From NCBI RefSeq assembly GCF_900111835.1, contig NZ_FOJP01000030.1:1-42530 (forward strand): a stretch of DNA of 42,530 bases, read 5' to 3'. Positions 1 through 9,932 of this stretch are shown one piece after another (within the stretch, counting starts at the first letter, position 1; every line of letters starts with the position of its first letter). A program made the translations under genes and the position numbers. Under the pieces are notes generated by a model. The model was given only the letters and a program-made list of their open reading frames with translations. It had not been told where the DNA came from and made no database searches. This DNA is from Metapseudomonas otitidis (GTDB lineage: Bacteria > Pseudomonadota > Gammaproteobacteria > Pseudomonadales > Pseudomonadaceae).

Positions 1-449
1 AAGAAACCCTCAAGGCCATCGACGACCACATCGACAACGACCCGGACCTGCGAGGCAAGCGCGACCTGCTGACCAGCATCGACGGAGTCGCCGACAAGAC
101 CGCCGCCCTGCTCCTGGCGGAGCTGGGCGACCCGCTGCGCTTTGCCAACAGCCGCGCCATCACCGCCTTTGCCGGGCTCAATCCACGGCTGCAGGAGTCC
201 GGGAGCTACCGGGGGCAGACACGCATCTCCAAGATGGGCTCATCGCGCCTGAGGGCCGGCCTGTACATGCCCGCGATCAGCGCCCTGACCTACAACGAAG
301 CGATCAGAGCCATGGCCGAACGGCTAAGGGAGCGGGGCAAGACCGGCAAGCAGATCGTCTGCGCAGCGATGCGCAAGCTGCTGAACATCGCCTATGGCGT
401 GCTGAAATCGGGCCAGCCGTTTGATGCAAAACTGGCCCTTGCTCACTAG
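1..449 (+). CDS. IS110-family transposase, C-terminal part (cut by window edge)
   Basis: Open from the left edge in the frame beginning at base 3 and ending at TAG 447-449, about 148 codons. The reading contains a helix-hairpin-helix-like stretch (LLTSIDGVADKTAALLLAEL) and then ITAFAGLNP, a GSYRGQTRISKMGSSRLRA segment and a basic tail. This is the typical Transposase_20 (IS116/IS110/IS902) C-terminal half. IS110 enzymes are DEDD-type transposases acting through an RuvC-like N-terminal domain, which lies outside the window, so intactness cannot be judged. The ~100 bases after the stop should contain the end of the element. I saw no terminal inverted repeat, as expected for IS110. Confidence 0.85.
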   Translation, partial: ETLKAIDDHIDNDPDLRGKRDLLTSIDGVADKTAALLLAELGDPLRFANSRAITAFAGLNPRLQESGSYRGQTRISKMGSSRLRAGLYMPAISALTYNEAIRAMAERLRERGKTGKQIVCAAMRKLLNIAYGVLKSGQPFDAKLALAH

Positions 450-546
450 AAATCAAGACGGTATCTACACAGGGCCGTTTCCACCACGCCACCGACGTGA
501 CCTGTCGTGGCGCTTCCGGTGAAGGGGAAACGCGTTTTCCGCGCGC

Positions 547-576
547 ATAAAAAAGCCCCCGCCATTGGGCGGGGGC
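547..576 (-). terminator. Rho-independent terminator of the efflux operon
   Basis: Perfect 9-bp stem GCCCCCGCC (555-563) / GGCGGGGGC (568-576) with a 4-base loop. On the minus strand it is followed by six T residues (549-554). It lies just after the stop of the outer-membrane channel gene and also separates the operon from the insertion-sequence remnant. Confidence 0.85.
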
Positions 577-621
577 ATCGCGCAGCAAGGGTGGCCGCTT
601 CCGTCGGCCGATACACGCGAA

Positions 622-2073
622 TCAGGATTTCGGTGCCGCCGGGGTGGTGCTGGCGGTGCGCTCGTTCCAGCCGCCGCCGAGGGCCTTGTACAGGTTGACC
701 TCGCTGGTGAGCTGTTTGAGGCGGGCGCTGATCAGCTGCTGGCGGGCGCTGAACAGTTGGCGCTGGGCGTCGAGCAGGGTCAGGTAGCTGTCCACGCCGG
801 TGCGGTAGCGGCGTTCGGCCAGGCCGTAGTACTCCTCGGAGGTGCGCACCAGGTTGCGCTGGGCGTCCAGCTCCTGTTCGTAGGTGGTGCGGGCGGCGAG
901 GCCGTCGGCGACTTCCTGGAACGCGGTCTGGATGGCCTTCTCGTACTGCGCCACCTGGATGTTCTTCTGCACCTCGGCGTAGTCGAGGCTGGCCTTCAGC
1001 CGGCCGGCGTTGAAGATCGGCAGGCTGATCTGCGGCTGGAACAGCCAGCTGCCGGAGCCGGCGTCGAACAGCCCGGACAGCTCGGCGCTGCGGCTGCCGG
1101 CGTTGGCGGTGAGGGTGATGCGCGGGAAGAACGCCGCCCGTGCCGCGCCGATGCTGGCGTTGGCGGCCTTCAGCTGGTGCTCGGCCTGGAGCAGGTCGGG
1201 GCGCCGCTGGAGAATCTCCGAGGGCAGGCCGGCGGGCACTTCGGCCAACTGGTCGTCGCTCAGCACTTCGCCCTGGGGCAGGTCGTTGGGCAGCGGGCCG
1301 CCCACCAGCAGGGTGAGGGCGTTGCGGTCCTGGGCCACCTGGCGGGTGTACTGCGCCAGGGTCACCTGGGCGCTTTCCACGGCGGTGCGGGCCTGGCTGA
1401 GGGACAGCGCGTCGGCCACGCCCACGTCGAAGCTGCGCTGGGTGAGGGCGTAGCTTTCCCGGTAGGTCTTCAGGGTGTCGCGGGTCAGCCGCAACTGGGC
1501 CTGGTCGGCCTGCAGGGTGAGGTAGGCGTTGGCGACGCTGGCCAGCAGGCTGATCTGCGCGCTGCGCTGGGCTTCCTCAGTGGCCAGGTACTGTTCGAGC
1601 GTCTGCTCGGTCAGGCTGCGCACGCGGCCGAAGAAGTCCAGCTCCCAGGCGCTGACGCCCAGGGTGGCGGCGTAGGAGCCACTGGTGGTGGCGCGGCCGC
1701 TGCCGGAGAGGTCCGCCGGCATGCGCTGGCGGGTGCCGCTGCCATCGGCGCTGACGCTGGGGAACAGGTCGGCACGCTGGATGCTGTACTGGGCGCGGTA
1801 GGCCTCGACGTTGAGGGCCGCCACGCGCAGGTCGCGGTTGTTGGCCAGGGCGCTTTCCAGCAGGCGTTGCAGGGCCGGGTCCTGGAAGAACTCGCGCCAG
1901 CCGAGATCGGCGGCGGCCACCCGGGACTGGGCGCCGCTGTCGCTGGCGGTGTAGGCCTCGCCCTGGGGCCAGGCGGCATCCACCGGGGCCTCGGGGCGCT
2001 GGTAGTCGGGGATCAGGGAGCAGCCGCCGAGCAGGACGCCGGCGACCGCGAGGGACAGCAGGGACGGCCTCAT
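622..2073 (-). CDS. ttgC: RND efflux outer-membrane channel, OprM/TtgC type
   Basis: Outer-membrane factor of a tripartite resistance-nodulation-division pump, forming the trimeric TolC-like exit duct. The 483-residue protein starts with a lipoprotein signal (lipobox LGGC, then [12 protein letters not shown]). It shows the two repeated helical OEP domains, for example [20 protein letters not shown] in the first half and [25 protein letters not shown] in the second, and ends with the family-typical [15 protein letters not shown]. The start overlaps the pump gene stop by ATGA, so it is translationally coupled as the third gene of the operon. The sequence resembles P. putida TtgC / P. aeruginosa OprM as I remember them. 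The Ttg name rests on the adjacent TtgR-type repressor; ArpC or OprM are alternative names for the same family. Confidence 0.9.
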   Translation of the reverse strand: MRPSLLSLAVAGVLLGGCSLIPDYQRPEAPVDAAWPQGEAYTASDSGAQSRVAAADLGWREFFQDPALQRLLESALANNRDLRVAALNVEAYRAQYSIQRADLFPSVSADGSGTRQRMPADLSGSGRATTSGSYAATLGVSAWELDFFGRVRSLTEQTLEQYLATEEAQRSAQISLLASVANAYLTLQADQAQLRLTRDTLKTYRESYALTQRSFDVGVADALSLSQARTAVESAQVTLAQYTRQVAQDRNALTLLVGGPLPNDLPQGEVLSDDQLAEVPAGLPSEILQRRPDLLQAEHQLKAANASIGAARAAFFPRITLTANAGSRSAELSGLFDAGSGSWLFQPQISLPIFNAGRLKASLDYAEVQKNIQVAQYEKAIQTAFQEVADGLAARTTYEQELDAQRNLVRTSEEYYGLAERRYRTGVDSYLTLLDAQRQLFSARQQLISARLKQLTSEVNLYKALGGGWNERTASTTPAAPKS

Positions 2074-5000
2074 TCGGCGGCCTCCTTGGTCAGTTCGTCT
2101 TTGCTGCGCTTGTCCTTGAACAGCGAGCAGACCAGTACATAGAAGAGCGGCACCCAGAAGATCGCCAGGATGGTCGCAGTGAGCATGCCGCCGATCACGC
2201 CGGTACCGATGGCGTGCTGGCTGCCCGAACCGGCGCCGCTGGAGATGGCCATGGGCACCACGCCGAGGATGAACGCCAGCGAGGTCATGATGATCGGGCG
2301 CAGGCGCATGCGGCAGGCTTCCACAGCGGCGTCGAACAGGCTCTTGCCCTGTTCGTGCAGCTCCTTGGCGAACTCCACGATGAGGATGGCGTTCTTCGCC
2401 GAGAGGCCGATGGTGGTGAGCAGGCCGACCTGGAAGAACACGTCGTTGGACAGGCCGCGCAGGCTGGTGAACAGCAGCGCACCGATCACCCCGAGCGGGA
2501 CCACCAGCATCACCGAGAACGGGATCGACCAGCTCTCGTAGAGCGCCGCCAGGCAGAGGAACACCACCAGCAGCGAGAGCGCGTACAGCGCCGGGGCCTG
2601 GGAGCCGGACAGGCGCTCCTCGTAGGAGAGGCCGGTCCAGGAGTAGCCGACGCCCGCCGGCAGTTGCTTGGCAATGCGCTCGACCGCGGCCATGGCTTCA
2701 CCGGAGCTGTGGCCCGGGGACGCCTCGCCGAGGATCTCCACCGCCGACACGCCGTTGTAGCGGGCCAGCTTGGGCGCACCGTAGGTCCACTCGCCGCTGG
2801 CGAAGGCGCTGAACGGCACCATCTGGCCCTGGTCGTTGCGCACGTACCACTTGTTCAGGTCCTCGGGGTTCATCCGCGCGTCGGCTTCGCCCTGCAGGTA
2901 GACCTTCTTCACCCGGCCACGGTCGATGAAGTCGTTGACGTAGCTGGCGCCCCAGGCGATGGACACGGTGTTGTTGATGTCGGAGAGGGAGACGCCGTGG
3001 GCACGGGCCTTCTCGTCGTCGATCAGCAACTGGTACTGCGGCTCGTCGCGCAGGCCGTTGGCCCGCACGCGGGTGAGCACCGGGTCCTTCGAGGCGAGGG
3101 CGAGGAACTGGTCGCGGGCGGCGTTGAGGGTTTCATGGCCGACGCCGGCACGGTCCTGGAGGAAGAAGTTGAAGCCGGTGGCGTTGCCCAGCTCCATCAC
3201 CGCCGGCGGGGCGAAGGCGAACACCATGGCGTCGCGGAAGCTGAAGAAGTGCATCTGCGCGCGGTTGGCCAGGGAGAACACGCTGTGCTCGGCGCCGGGG
3301 CGCTCGTTCCACGGTTTGAGCATGATGAAGGCCATGCCCGAGCTCTGGCCGCGACCGGCGAAGTTGAAGCCGGTGACGGTGAACACCGATTTGACCGTGT
3401 CCTTCTCCTGGGTCAGCAGGTACTCGCGCATCTGGTCGACCACCACCTGGGTGCGCTCGGCGCTGGCGCCGGACGGTGTCTGCACCTGGGCGAAGAGCAC
3501 GCCCTGGTCTTCCTCGGGGAGGAAGGCGGTGGGGATGCGGGTGAACAGCCAGGCCATGACGCCGAGGATCACCACGTACATCAGCAGGTACGGCAGCTTG
3601 CGAGTGAGGATGCTGCGCACGCCGCGCTCGTAGCCGCGCACGCTGCGGTCGAAGGTGCGGTTGAACCAGCCGAAGAAGCCGCGCTTCTCGTGGTGGCCGC
3701 CGTGCACCGGCTTGAGCAGGGTGGCGCACAGCGCCGGGGTGAACACCAGGGCCACCAGCACCGACAGGGCCATGGCCGAGACGATGGTGATGGAGAACTG
3801 CCGGTAGATCACGCCGGTGGAGCCGCCGAAGAAGGCCATCGGCAGGAACACCGCCGAGAGCACCAGGGCGATACCCACCAGGGCGCCCTGGATCTGGCCC
3901 ATGGACTTGCGGGTGGCTTCCAGCGGCGAGAGGCCTTCCTCGGCCATCACCCGCTCGACGTTCTCCACCACGACGATGGCGTCGTCCACCAGCAGGCCGA
4001 TGGCCAGGACCATGGCGAACATGGTCAGGGTGTTGATGGTGAAGCCGAACGCGGCGAGCACGCCGAAGGTGCCCAGCAGCACCACCGGCACCGCGAGGGT
4101 GGGGATGATGGTGGCGCGGAAGTTCTGCAGGAACAGGAACATCACCAGGAACACCAGGACGATGGCTTCGCCCAGGGTGTGGATCACGCCCTCGATGGAG
4201 GCGCTGACCACCGGGGTGGTGTCGTAGGGGAACACCACTTTCATGCCCGGCGGGAAGAACGGCTCCAGCTCGGAGATGGTCTGACGGATGGCCTTGGCGG
4301 TGTCCAGCGCGTTGGCGCCGGTGGCCAGCTTGATGGCCATGCCGGAGGCCGGGTTGCCGTTGAACTGGGCGCTGATGCTGTAGTTCTCGCCGCCCAGCTC
4401 CACGGTGGCGACGTCACGCAGGCGCACCTGGGAGCCGTCGCGGTTGACCTTGAGGAGGATCTCGCGGAACTGCTCGGGGGTCTGCAGGCGAGTCTTGCCG
4501 ACGATGGTGGCGTTGAGCTGCTGGCCGGGGGAGGCGGGCAGGCCGCCGAGCTGGCCGGAGGAGATCTGCACGTTCTGCGCCTGGATGGCGGTCTTCACGT
4601 CCACCGGGGTCAGCTGGTAGTTGTTCAGCTTGGCCGGGTCGAGCCAGATGCGCATGGCGTACTGGGCTCCGAACACCTGGAAGTCGCCCACGCCCTTGGT
4701 CCGCGAGATCGGGTCCTGCATGTTGGAGACGATGTAGTTGGCCAGGTCGTTCTTGTCCATGGAGCCGTCTTCGGAGACGACGCCGATCACCAGCAGGAAG
4801 TTCTTCACCGCCTTGGTGACGCGGATGCCCTGTTGCTGGACCTCCTGGGGCAGCAGCGGGGTGGCCAGCTGCAGCTTGTTCTGCACCTGCACCTGGGCGA
4901 TGTCGGGGTTGGTGCCCTGCTCGAAGGTGGCGGTGATGGTCATGCTGCCGTCGGAGTTGCTCTCCGAGGCGATGTAGCGCAGGCCGTCGATGCCGTTGAG

Positions 5001-5204
5001 CTGTTGCTCGATGACCTGCACCACGGTGTCCTGCACCGTCTGCGCCGAGGCGCCGGGGTAGCTGACCTGGATCGCCACGGCGGGCGCGGCGATGCTCGGG
5101 TACTGGTTGATCGGCAGCTTGAGGATGGACAGGCCGCCGGCCAGCATGATCACCAGCGCGATCACCCAGGCGAAGATCGGCCGGTCGATGAAGAATTTCG
5201 ACAT
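2070..5204 (-). CDS. ttgB: RND multidrug efflux pump, MexB/TtgB type
   Basis: Inner-membrane proton/drug antiporter of the HAE1 family, 1044 residues (normal length about 1050). N-terminus [14 protein letters not shown] is the family hallmark. After TM1 comes the first periplasmic porter domain, with [20 protein letters not shown] around residues 281-300. TM2-TM6 follow, and TM4 carries the proton-relay pair D407-D408 in [19 protein letters not shown] cytoplasmic loop leads to TM7, the second periplasmic half with [20 protein letters not shown], and TM8-TM12. It is the middle gene of the operon: 12 bases after the fusion-protein gene and overlapping the channel gene by 4. Substrate range cannot be read from sequence, but homologues export beta-lactams, chloramphenicol, tetracycline and solvents. 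Confidence 0.93.
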   Translation of the reverse strand: MSKFFIDRPIFAWVIALVIMLAGGLSILKLPINQYPSIAAPAVAIQVSYPGASAQTVQDTVVQVIEQQLNGIDGLRYIASESNSDGSMTITATFEQGTNPDIAQVQVQNKLQLATPLLPQEVQQQGIRVTKAVKNFLLVIGVVSEDGSMDKNDLANYIVSNMQDPISRTKGVGDFQVFGAQYAMRIWLDPAKLNNYQLTPVDVKTAIQAQNVQISSGQLGGLPASPGQQLNATIVGKTRLQTPEQFREILLKVNRDGSQVRLRDVATVELGGENYSISAQFNGNPASGMAIKLATGANALDTAKAIRQTISELEPFFPPGMKVVFPYDTTPVVSASIEGVIHTLGEAIVLVFLVMFLFLQNFRATIIPTLAVPVVLLGTFGVLAAFGFTINTLTMFAMVLAIGLLVDDAIVVVENVERVMAEEGLSPLEATRKSMGQIQGALVGIALVLSAVFLPMAFFGGSTGVIYRQFSITIVSAMALSVLVALVFTPALCATLLKPVHGGHHEKRGFFGWFNRTFDRSVRGYERGVRSILTRKLPYLLMYVVILGVMAWLFTRIPTAFLPEEDQGVLFAQVQTPSGASAERTQVVVDQMREYLLTQEKDTVKSVFTVTGFNFAGRGQSSGMAFIMLKPWNERPGAEHSVFSLANRAQMHFFSFRDAMVFAFAPPAVMELGNATGFNFFLQDRAGVGHETLNAARDQFLALASKDPVLTRVRANGLRDEPQYQLLIDDEKARAHGVSLSDINNTVSIAWGASYVNDFIDRGRVKKVYLQGEADARMNPEDLNKWYVRNDQGQMVPFSAFASGEWTYGAPKLARYNGVSAVEILGEASPGHSSGEAMAAVERIAKQLPAGVGYSWTGLSYEERLSGSQAPALYALSLLVVFLCLAALYESWSIPFSVMLVVPLGVIGALLFTSLRGLSNDVFFQVGLLTTIGLSAKNAILIVEFAKELHEQGKSLFDAAVEACRMRLRPIIMTSLAFILGVVPMAISSGAGSGSQHAIGTGVIGGMLTATILAIFWVPLFYVLVCSLFKDKRSKDELTKEAAE

Positions 5205-5216
5205 GGAACGGGCTCC

Positions 5217-6359
5217 TTATGAGCGCTTGGCCGGCTCGGCTTCGGCGGGCTTGGCCTGGGCCACGTTGGTCGCCGGGGCGGGCTTGACCTCGATGCCGGG
5301 CTGGACGAACTGCAGGCCTTCGGTGATCAGGCGATCACCCGGGTTCAGGCCCTTGGTCACCAGCCAGCGGTCACCCACGGCACGGTCGGCTTCCAGCGGG
5401 CGCATCTCCACCTTGTTCTCGGCATTCACCACCATGGCCACGGCCTGGCCCTTGAGGTCGCGGGTCACGCCCTGCTGGGGCGCGAGGATGGCCTGCTGGT
5501 TGACGCCGGAGCTGAGCTGGGCGTGCACGAACATGCCCGGCAGCAGGGTGTGCTCGGGGTTGGGGAACATGGCGCGCAGGGTCACCGAGCCGGTGCCTTC
5601 GTCCACCGACACCTCGGAGAACTCCAGGGTGCCTTCGTGCTCGTAGGTGCTGCCGTCTTCCAGGGTCAGGCGCACCTTGGCGGCGTTGTCGCCGGCCTTC
5701 TGCAGCTGGCCGCTCTCCAGGTCACGGCGCAGGCGCAGCAGCTCCTTGGTGGACTGGGTGACGTCGACGTAGATCGGGTCGAGCTGCTGGATGGTGGCCA
5801 TGGCAGTGGTCTGGCCGTTGTTGACCAGCGCGCCTTCGGTCACGGCGGAACGGCCGATGCGGCCGCTGATGGGGGCCAGCACCTTGGTGTAGCGCAGGTC
5901 GATGCGGGCCTTCTCCAGCGCCGCTTCGGCGGTCAGCTGGGCGGCGCGGGCCTCGTCGTAGGACTGGCGGCTCACGGCCTGGTCGCTCACCAGAGCCTTG
6001 TAGCGGTCGGCCAGGGAACGGGCAGAGGCGAGGGTCGCCTCGGCGCTCTTCAGCGATGCCTGATAGACGGACGGGTCGATCTGGTACAGCTGCTGGCCGG
6101 CCTTCACCTCGGTGCCTTCCTGGAACAGGCGCTTCTGGATGATGCCGTCCACCTGCGGGCGCACCTCGGCGATGCGGAAGGCGCTGGTGCGGCCCGGCAG
6201 CTCGGTGGTCAGCGTGTAGGGCTCGGCCTGCAGGGTCACGATGCCCACCTGGGGCGTCTGCTGAGGCGGCGGTGCCGAGGCCTCCTGGCACCCTACGAGC
6301 GTGAACGTAGCCAGAGCGACGGCGGAAACCATGGCGGCGAAGGCTGGCTTCTTCTGCAT
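5217..6359 (-). CDS. ttgA: RND efflux membrane-fusion lipoprotein, MexA/TtgA type
   Basis: Periplasmic adaptor that links the pump to the outer-membrane channel. I place the start at 6359 (MQKKPAFAAM...), 18 codons inside the longest reading frame. From there a proper lipoprotein signal runs to lipobox LVGC with Cys24, and GAGG lies about 10 bases upstream on the minus strand. The 380-residue protein shows a beta-barrel/lipoyl start (VRPQVDGIIQKRLFQEGTEV), an alpha-helical hairpin (SLKSAEATLASARSLADRYK), the closing lipoyl half (APISGRIGRSAVTEGALV) and a membrane-proximal domain. It ends in an Ala/Lys/Pro/Glu-rich tail. It is the first gene of the operon and is divergent from ttgR. Confidence 0.92.
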   Translation of the reverse strand: MQKKPAFAAMVSAVALATFTLVGCQEASAPPPQQTPQVGIVTLQAEPYTLTTELPGRTSAFRIAEVRPQVDGIIQKRLFQEGTEVKAGQQLYQIDPSVYQASLKSAEATLASARSLADRYKALVSDQAVSRQSYDEARAAQLTAEAALEKARIDLRYTKVLAPISGRIGRSAVTEGALVNNGQTTAMATIQQLDPIYVDVTQSTKELLRLRRDLESGQLQKAGDNAAKVRLTLEDGSTYEHEGTLEFSEVSVDEGTGSVTLRAMFPNPEHTLLPGMFVHAQLSSGVNQQAILAPQQGVTRDLKGQAVAMVVNAENKVEMRPLEADRAVGDRWLVTKGLNPGDRLITEGLQFVQPGIEVKPAPATNVAQAKPAEAEPAKRS

Positions 6360-6438
6360 CTGTGTAAGACCTCGTTGTGAGAATTCGTGTGCCCGAACGG
6401 GCGAAACCCTCACTGGGAGTGAGGGTAGATTCTTTAGG

Positions 6439-6478
6439 TTGCTAACGAATATACTTACATGCGTGAACGTTTGTAAAT
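6439..6478. promoter_or_regulatory. TtgR-type operator in the divergent ttgA-ttgR promoter region
   Basis: Read on the minus strand, this 40-base stretch begins TTTACAAACG, continues with ATGTAAGTATATTC and ends GTTAGCAA. It is nearly identical to the P. putida TtgR operator as I recall it (TTACAAACA... ATGTAAGTATATTCCTTAGC). It lies between the two start codons (6359 and 6567). It would cover the overlapping ttgABC and ttgR promoters, allowing drug-induced derepression. It is AT-rich relative to its surroundings. Confidence 0.75.
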
Positions 6479-6566
6479 GATTCTTCCTGTATCTCTGTCA
6501 GAGAATGTGTCGATAGAGATGTGGGATTTCTCCTATTCGCCCTTTTCATGTGAAGCACCTGTAGGC

Positions 6567-7199
6567 ATGGCCAGACGAACCAAGGAAGAAGCCGAGGAAA
6601 CCCGCATCCAGATCCTGGATGCCGCCGAGCGCGTCTTTTATGACAAGGGCGTCTCCCGCGCCTCGCTGGCGGAGATCGCCTCGGATGCGGGGGTGTCGCG
6701 GGGCGCCATCTATTGGCACTTCGAGAACAAGGTCGACCTGTTCCAGGCCCTCTGCGAGCGCCTGCGCAGCCCGCTTGAGGAGCTGGCCCGCGCCAGCGAG
6801 AGCGAGCGCGAGAGCGACCCCCTCGGGCGCATGCGCCAGCTGCTGGTGCGCCTGCTGCTGCGCCTGGTGGATGACCCGCAGAGCCGTCGCATCACCGAAA
6901 TCCTCCAGCACAAGTGCGAATACACCGACGACCTGGGCGACCTGCGGCGCCGGATGCAGGCCTTCGGCATCGAGTGCGACCAGCGCATCGCCCGCACCCT
7001 GGCCAATGCCGTCGGCAAGGGCCAGTTGCCGGCCGACCTCGACTGCCCACGTGCCGCCGTGGCGGTGCATGCCTACATCGACGGGCTGCAGGCCAACTGG
7101 CTGCTGGTGCCGGAAGGCCTCGATCTGGAGCACCAGGCCGAAGCCATGGTCGATGCCCTGCTGGACATGCTCCGCTTCAGCCCCGCCCTGCGCCGCTGA
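6567..7199 (+). CDS. ttgR: TetR-family repressor of the efflux operon, TtgR/ArpR type
   Basis: One-component drug-responsive repressor. I chose ATG 6567 (MARRTKEEAEETRIQIL) rather than the ATG 90 bases upstream. This gives 210 residues, the length I recall for TtgR, and leaves the operator outside the coding region. The N-terminal TetR helix-turn-helix spans roughly residues 12-58 (ASLAEIASDAGVSRGAIYWH). The C-terminal ligand domain includes LARASESERESDPLGRMRQL, EILQHKCEYTDDLGDLRRRM and LANAVGKGQLPADLD, all close to TtgR. The gene is divergent from ttgA, and its stop is 3 bases from the converging LysR gene stop. Recognised ligands in homologues are antibiotics and plant flavonoids; here that is inference. 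Confidence 0.9.
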   Translation: MARRTKEEAEETRIQILDAAERVFYDKGVSRASLAEIASDAGVSRGAIYWHFENKVDLFQALCERLRSPLEELARASESERESDPLGRMRQLLVRLLLRLVDDPQSRRITEILQHKCEYTDDLGDLRRRMQAFGIECDQRIARTLANAVGKGQLPADLDCPRAAVAVHAYIDGLQANWLLVPEGLDLEHQAEAMVDALLDMLRFSPALRR

Positions 7200-7202
7200 G
7201 CC

Positions 7203-8090
7203 TCAGCCGGCCAGGCGCGCCTGGAGGAAGTCGAGGAAGCACTGGATGCGCAGGGCCAGCTGGGTGTTGCGGTAGTACACCGCGTGGATCGGCTGGCGGT
7301 AGTCGCTCATGGCCTCCCCCAGCAGCTTCACCAGCCGCCCCTCGGCCAGGTCCCGATCACTCATGAAGCTCGCCAGGCAAGCGATGCCCTCGCCGGCCAG
7401 GGCCAGCTGGCGCAGCGTCTCGCCGCTGGAGGCGCTGAGGCTCGGGGTGATCCGCCACTGTTCGCCCCCCGCGTGCCGCAACGGCCACAGGTTCAGGCTC
7501 TCCGGCTGGGTGAAGCCCAGCAGGCTGTGCCCGGCCAGGTCCTCCACCCGCTCGGGCCGGCCCTGGCGGGCCAGATAGTCGGGGCTGGCCAGCAGGTGCA
7601 GGCGGCTGGCCCCCAGCGGGCGGGCGTGGAGGCTGGAATCCCCCAGCGGGCCGATACGGATGGCCACGTCGGTGCGCTGCTCCAGCAGGTCGATGATCTG
7701 GTCGTTGGTGTTCAGCTCCAGCTGGATGTCCGGGTACAGCGCGCGGAAGGCGCCGACGTGGGGCACCACCGCGTGCAGCATGAAGGGCGAGGCGGCGTTG
7801 ACCCGCAGGCGCCCGGCGGGGCGTTGGCGGCGCAGGGCCAGGCGCTCTTCGAGGCTGTCCATGCGCTGCAGGATGTCCCGCGCCTGGTCGAGGAAGAAGC
7901 GCCCCTCCTCGGTCAGCTCCATGCGCCGGGTGGTGCGGTTGAGCAGGGTGGTGGCGAGCTTGCCCTCCAGCCGCGCGAGGCTGCGGCTGATGGCCGAGGG
8001 CGTCAGGTGCAACTGTTCGGCGGCGGCGCTGATGGAACCGCAGTCGACGACCGCGACGAAGTGCAGGAGCTCATCGGAAGTGGCTTTCAT
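7203..8090 (-). CDS. LysR-family transcriptional regulator
   Basis: 295 residues. The N-terminal winged helix-turn-helix covers roughly residues 5-64 (GSISAAAEQLHLTPSAISRS, LEGKLATTLLNRTTRRMEL). It is followed by a linker helix (DQARDILQRMDSLEERLALR) and a LysR substrate-binding domain with the fingerprints LRVNAASPFMLHAVVPHV and LEQRTDVAIRIGPLGDSSL. It belongs to the broad group whose effector domain recognises small aromatic or organic molecules. The ligand is not predictable. It is encoded directly downstream of the sulfide operon on the same strand, 72 bases after the SulP stop, with a long inverted repeat between. Whether it is co-transcribed with or independent of that operon is open. 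Confidence 0.9.
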   Translation of the reverse strand: MKATSDELLHFVAVVDCGSISAAAEQLHLTPSAISRSLARLEGKLATTLLNRTTRRMELTEEGRFFLDQARDILQRMDSLEERLALRRQRPAGRLRVNAASPFMLHAVVPHVGAFRALYPDIQLELNTNDQIIDLLEQRTDVAIRIGPLGDSSLHARPLGASRLHLLASPDYLARQGRPERVEDLAGHSLLGFTQPESLNLWPLRHAGGEQWRITPSLSASSGETLRQLALAGEGIACLASFMSDRDLAEGRLVKLLGEAMSDYRQPIHAVYYRNTQLALRIQCFLDFLQARLAG

Positions 8091-8094
8091 GGCG

Positions 8095-8157
8095 GCTCAT
8101 TCGTGAACGGGGCGCAAATGCCGGGCAAGCATAGCGCCCCTTCGGGCACGAATGAGC
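8095..8157. repeat. Long imperfect inverted repeat between sulP and the LysR gene
   Basis: Left arm GCTCATTCGTG (8095-8105) then GGGGCGC (8109-8115). Right arm GCGCCCC (8134-8140) then CACGAATGAGC (8147-8157). The outer 11 bp and inner 7 bp pair perfectly, separated by unequal internal loops. It fills almost the whole 72-base gap. It could be the sulP terminator (no U-run seen), a LysR-type operator, or both. Confidence 0.55.
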
Positions 8158-8162
8158 GCCTG

Positions 8163-9932
8163 TCAGTGCGAGCGCCGGGGCAGGTGCGCCACGCACGGGT
8201 GGTGCGGCGCCGGCTCCTGCAGGCTGTCCGGGGCCAGGGCTTTCAGCGCCTGGTACTGGCTGAGGAACACCTGCCCGCCGAAGGTGCGCAGGAAGGTGCT
8301 GCGACCGAGCTGGTCCATCACCGGGCCCTTCACCTCGGACAGGTGGAGCTGCACGTCGCTGGCCCGCAGGCGCTCGACGATGGCCTCCAGGGAATCCAGC
8401 GCACTGGCGTCGATCAGGTTCACCCCCGAGCACATCAGCACCAGGTGGCGCACCTGGGGCCGCTGGGCGATCAGCTCGACGATGCGCTCCTCCAGGTAGC
8501 GGGCGTTGGGGAAGTACAGGCTCTCGTCCACCCGCAGGGACAGCACCGTCGGGCTCTCGTTGACCGCATGGCGCTCGACGTTGCGGAAGTGCTCGCTGCC
8601 CGGCACCTGGCCCACCACCGCCATGTGCGGCCGGCTGGTGCGCCAGAGGAACAGCAGCAGCGACAGGCCGACACCCAGCAGGATGCCGCTCTCCACCCCC
8701 ATCAGCAGCACGCCGGCCATGGTGGCCAGCTGCGCGGCGCCGTCCTGCCAGGCGTAGCGCCAGGTGCGCAGCAGCGAGCCCAGGTCCACCAGGCTGAGCA
8801 CCGCGACGATGATGGTGGCGGCCAGCACCGCCTGGGGCAGTTCGTGCAGCAGCGGCGTCAGCAGCAGGGTGCCGAGGGCGATGCCGCCGGCGGTCATCAC
8901 CCCGGCCAGGGGCGTCTGCGCGCCGGCGTCGTGGTTCACCACCGAGCGGGCGAAGCCGCCGGTGACCGGGAAGCCGCCGCTGAAGGCCGCCGCCACGTTG
9001 GCCGCACCGAGGCCGAGCAGCTCGTTGTCCGGGCCGATGCGCTGGCGCCGGGTGGCGGCCAGGGTCTGCGCCACCGACACCGATTCGACGAAACCCACCA
9101 GGCTGATCAGCAGGGCGGAAGGCAGCAGCTTGGCTGCCAGCGCCGGGTCCAGGCTGGGCAGGGTGAACCCGGGCAGCCCCGAGGGAATGTCCCCCACCAC
9201 CTTCACCCCGTGGGCGCCGAGGCCCAGCAGGCTGACGGCGAGGATCGCCACCACGATGGCCAGGGCCGGCGCCGCCCGTGCCAGGGCGCTGGCCAGGCCG
9301 GCGGGCAGGCCGAGGCGGAGCAGGGTGGCCTTGGCCCGGCTGCGCGCCCACCACAGCCACAGCAGGCTGAGCCCGCCGATCAGCAGCGTGGTGGGGTTCA
9401 GCGAGGGCAGGTGCTGGACCAGCGAGGGCAGCAGCTCCGGCAGGGTGTCGCCGCCGGCCTGCACACCCAGGAGGTGCTTGAGCTGGCCGCAGGCGATCAG
9501 CAGCCCGGAGGCGCTGATAAAGCCGGAGATCACCGGGTGGCTCAGGAAGTTGGCGAGAAACCCCAGGCGCAGCACCGCCATGCCCGCCAGCAGCAGGCCG
9601 CTGAGCAGGGCCAGCAGCAGGGCGGCGCTGGCGTACTCGGCACTGCCGGCGGGGAACAGCGGCTGCAGGGTGCTGGCGGTCATCAGCGACACCACCGCCA
9701 CCGGCCCCACCGCCAGGGTGCGGCTGGAGCCGAACAGCGCATAGGCCAGCAACGGCAGGATGCTGGCGTAGAGCCCGGCGATGGGTGGCAGCCCGGCGAG
9801 CATGGCGTAGGCCAGGCTCTGGGGCACCAGCATCAGGGTCACGATCACCGCGGCGAGGGCGTCCTGGCCGGCGGCGGCGCGGTCGTAGCCACGCAGCCAG
9901 TCGGTGCAGGGCAGCCAGTGCTTGAGGCTCAC
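8163..9932 (-). CDS. SulP-family anion transporter with C-terminal STAS domain
   Basis: Inner-membrane SLC26/SulP transporter of 589 residues. The transport domain starts with DALAAVIVTLMLVPQSLAYA and LAGLPPIAGLYASILPLLAY, the SulP signature. About ten to twelve hydrophobic segments extend to residue ~430. A cytoplasmic STAS domain follows (about 455-560), containing LMCSGVNLIDASALDSLEAI. The start codon overlaps the stop of the sulfide:quinone reductase gene by ATGA. It is therefore the third gene of a sulfide-oxidation operon, where it may export sulfite or sulfate or import a sulfur anion. The direction and substrate are inference. SulP homologues carry sulfate, bicarbonate or C4-dicarboxylates. 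Confidence 0.9.
   Translation of the reverse strand: MSLKHWLPCTDWLRGYDRAAAGQDALAAVIVTLMLVPQSLAYAMLAGLPPIAGLYASILPLLAYALFGSSRTLAVGPVAVVSLMTASTLQPLFPAGSAEYASAALLLALLSGLLLAGMAVLRLGFLANFLSHPVISGFISASGLLIACGQLKHLLGVQAGGDTLPELLPSLVQHLPSLNPTTLLIGGLSLLWLWWARSRAKATLLRLGLPAGLASALARAAPALAIVVAILAVSLLGLGAHGVKVVGDIPSGLPGFTLPSLDPALAAKLLPSALLISLVGFVESVSVAQTLAATRRQRIGPDNELLGLGAANVAAAFSGGFPVTGGFARSVVNHDAGAQTPLAGVMTAGGIALGTLLLTPLLHELPQAVLAATIIVAVLSLVDLGSLLRTWRYAWQDGAAQLATMAGVLLMGVESGILLGVGLSLLLFLWRTSRPHMAVVGQVPGSEHFRNVERHAVNESPTVLSLRVDESLYFPNARYLEERIVELIAQRPQVRHLVLMCSGVNLIDASALDSLEAIVERLRASDVQLHLSEVKGPVMDQLGRSTFLRTFGGQVFLSQYQALKALAPDSLQEPAPHHPCVAHLPRRSH

Noticed and set aside
2214..5222. 1002-codon open frame on the plus strand opposite the RND pump gene
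   Set aside because: Its product is a low-complexity His/Gly/Ala/Val-rich sequence mirrored from the GC-rich codons of the real gene. The minus-strand protein has full family motifs.
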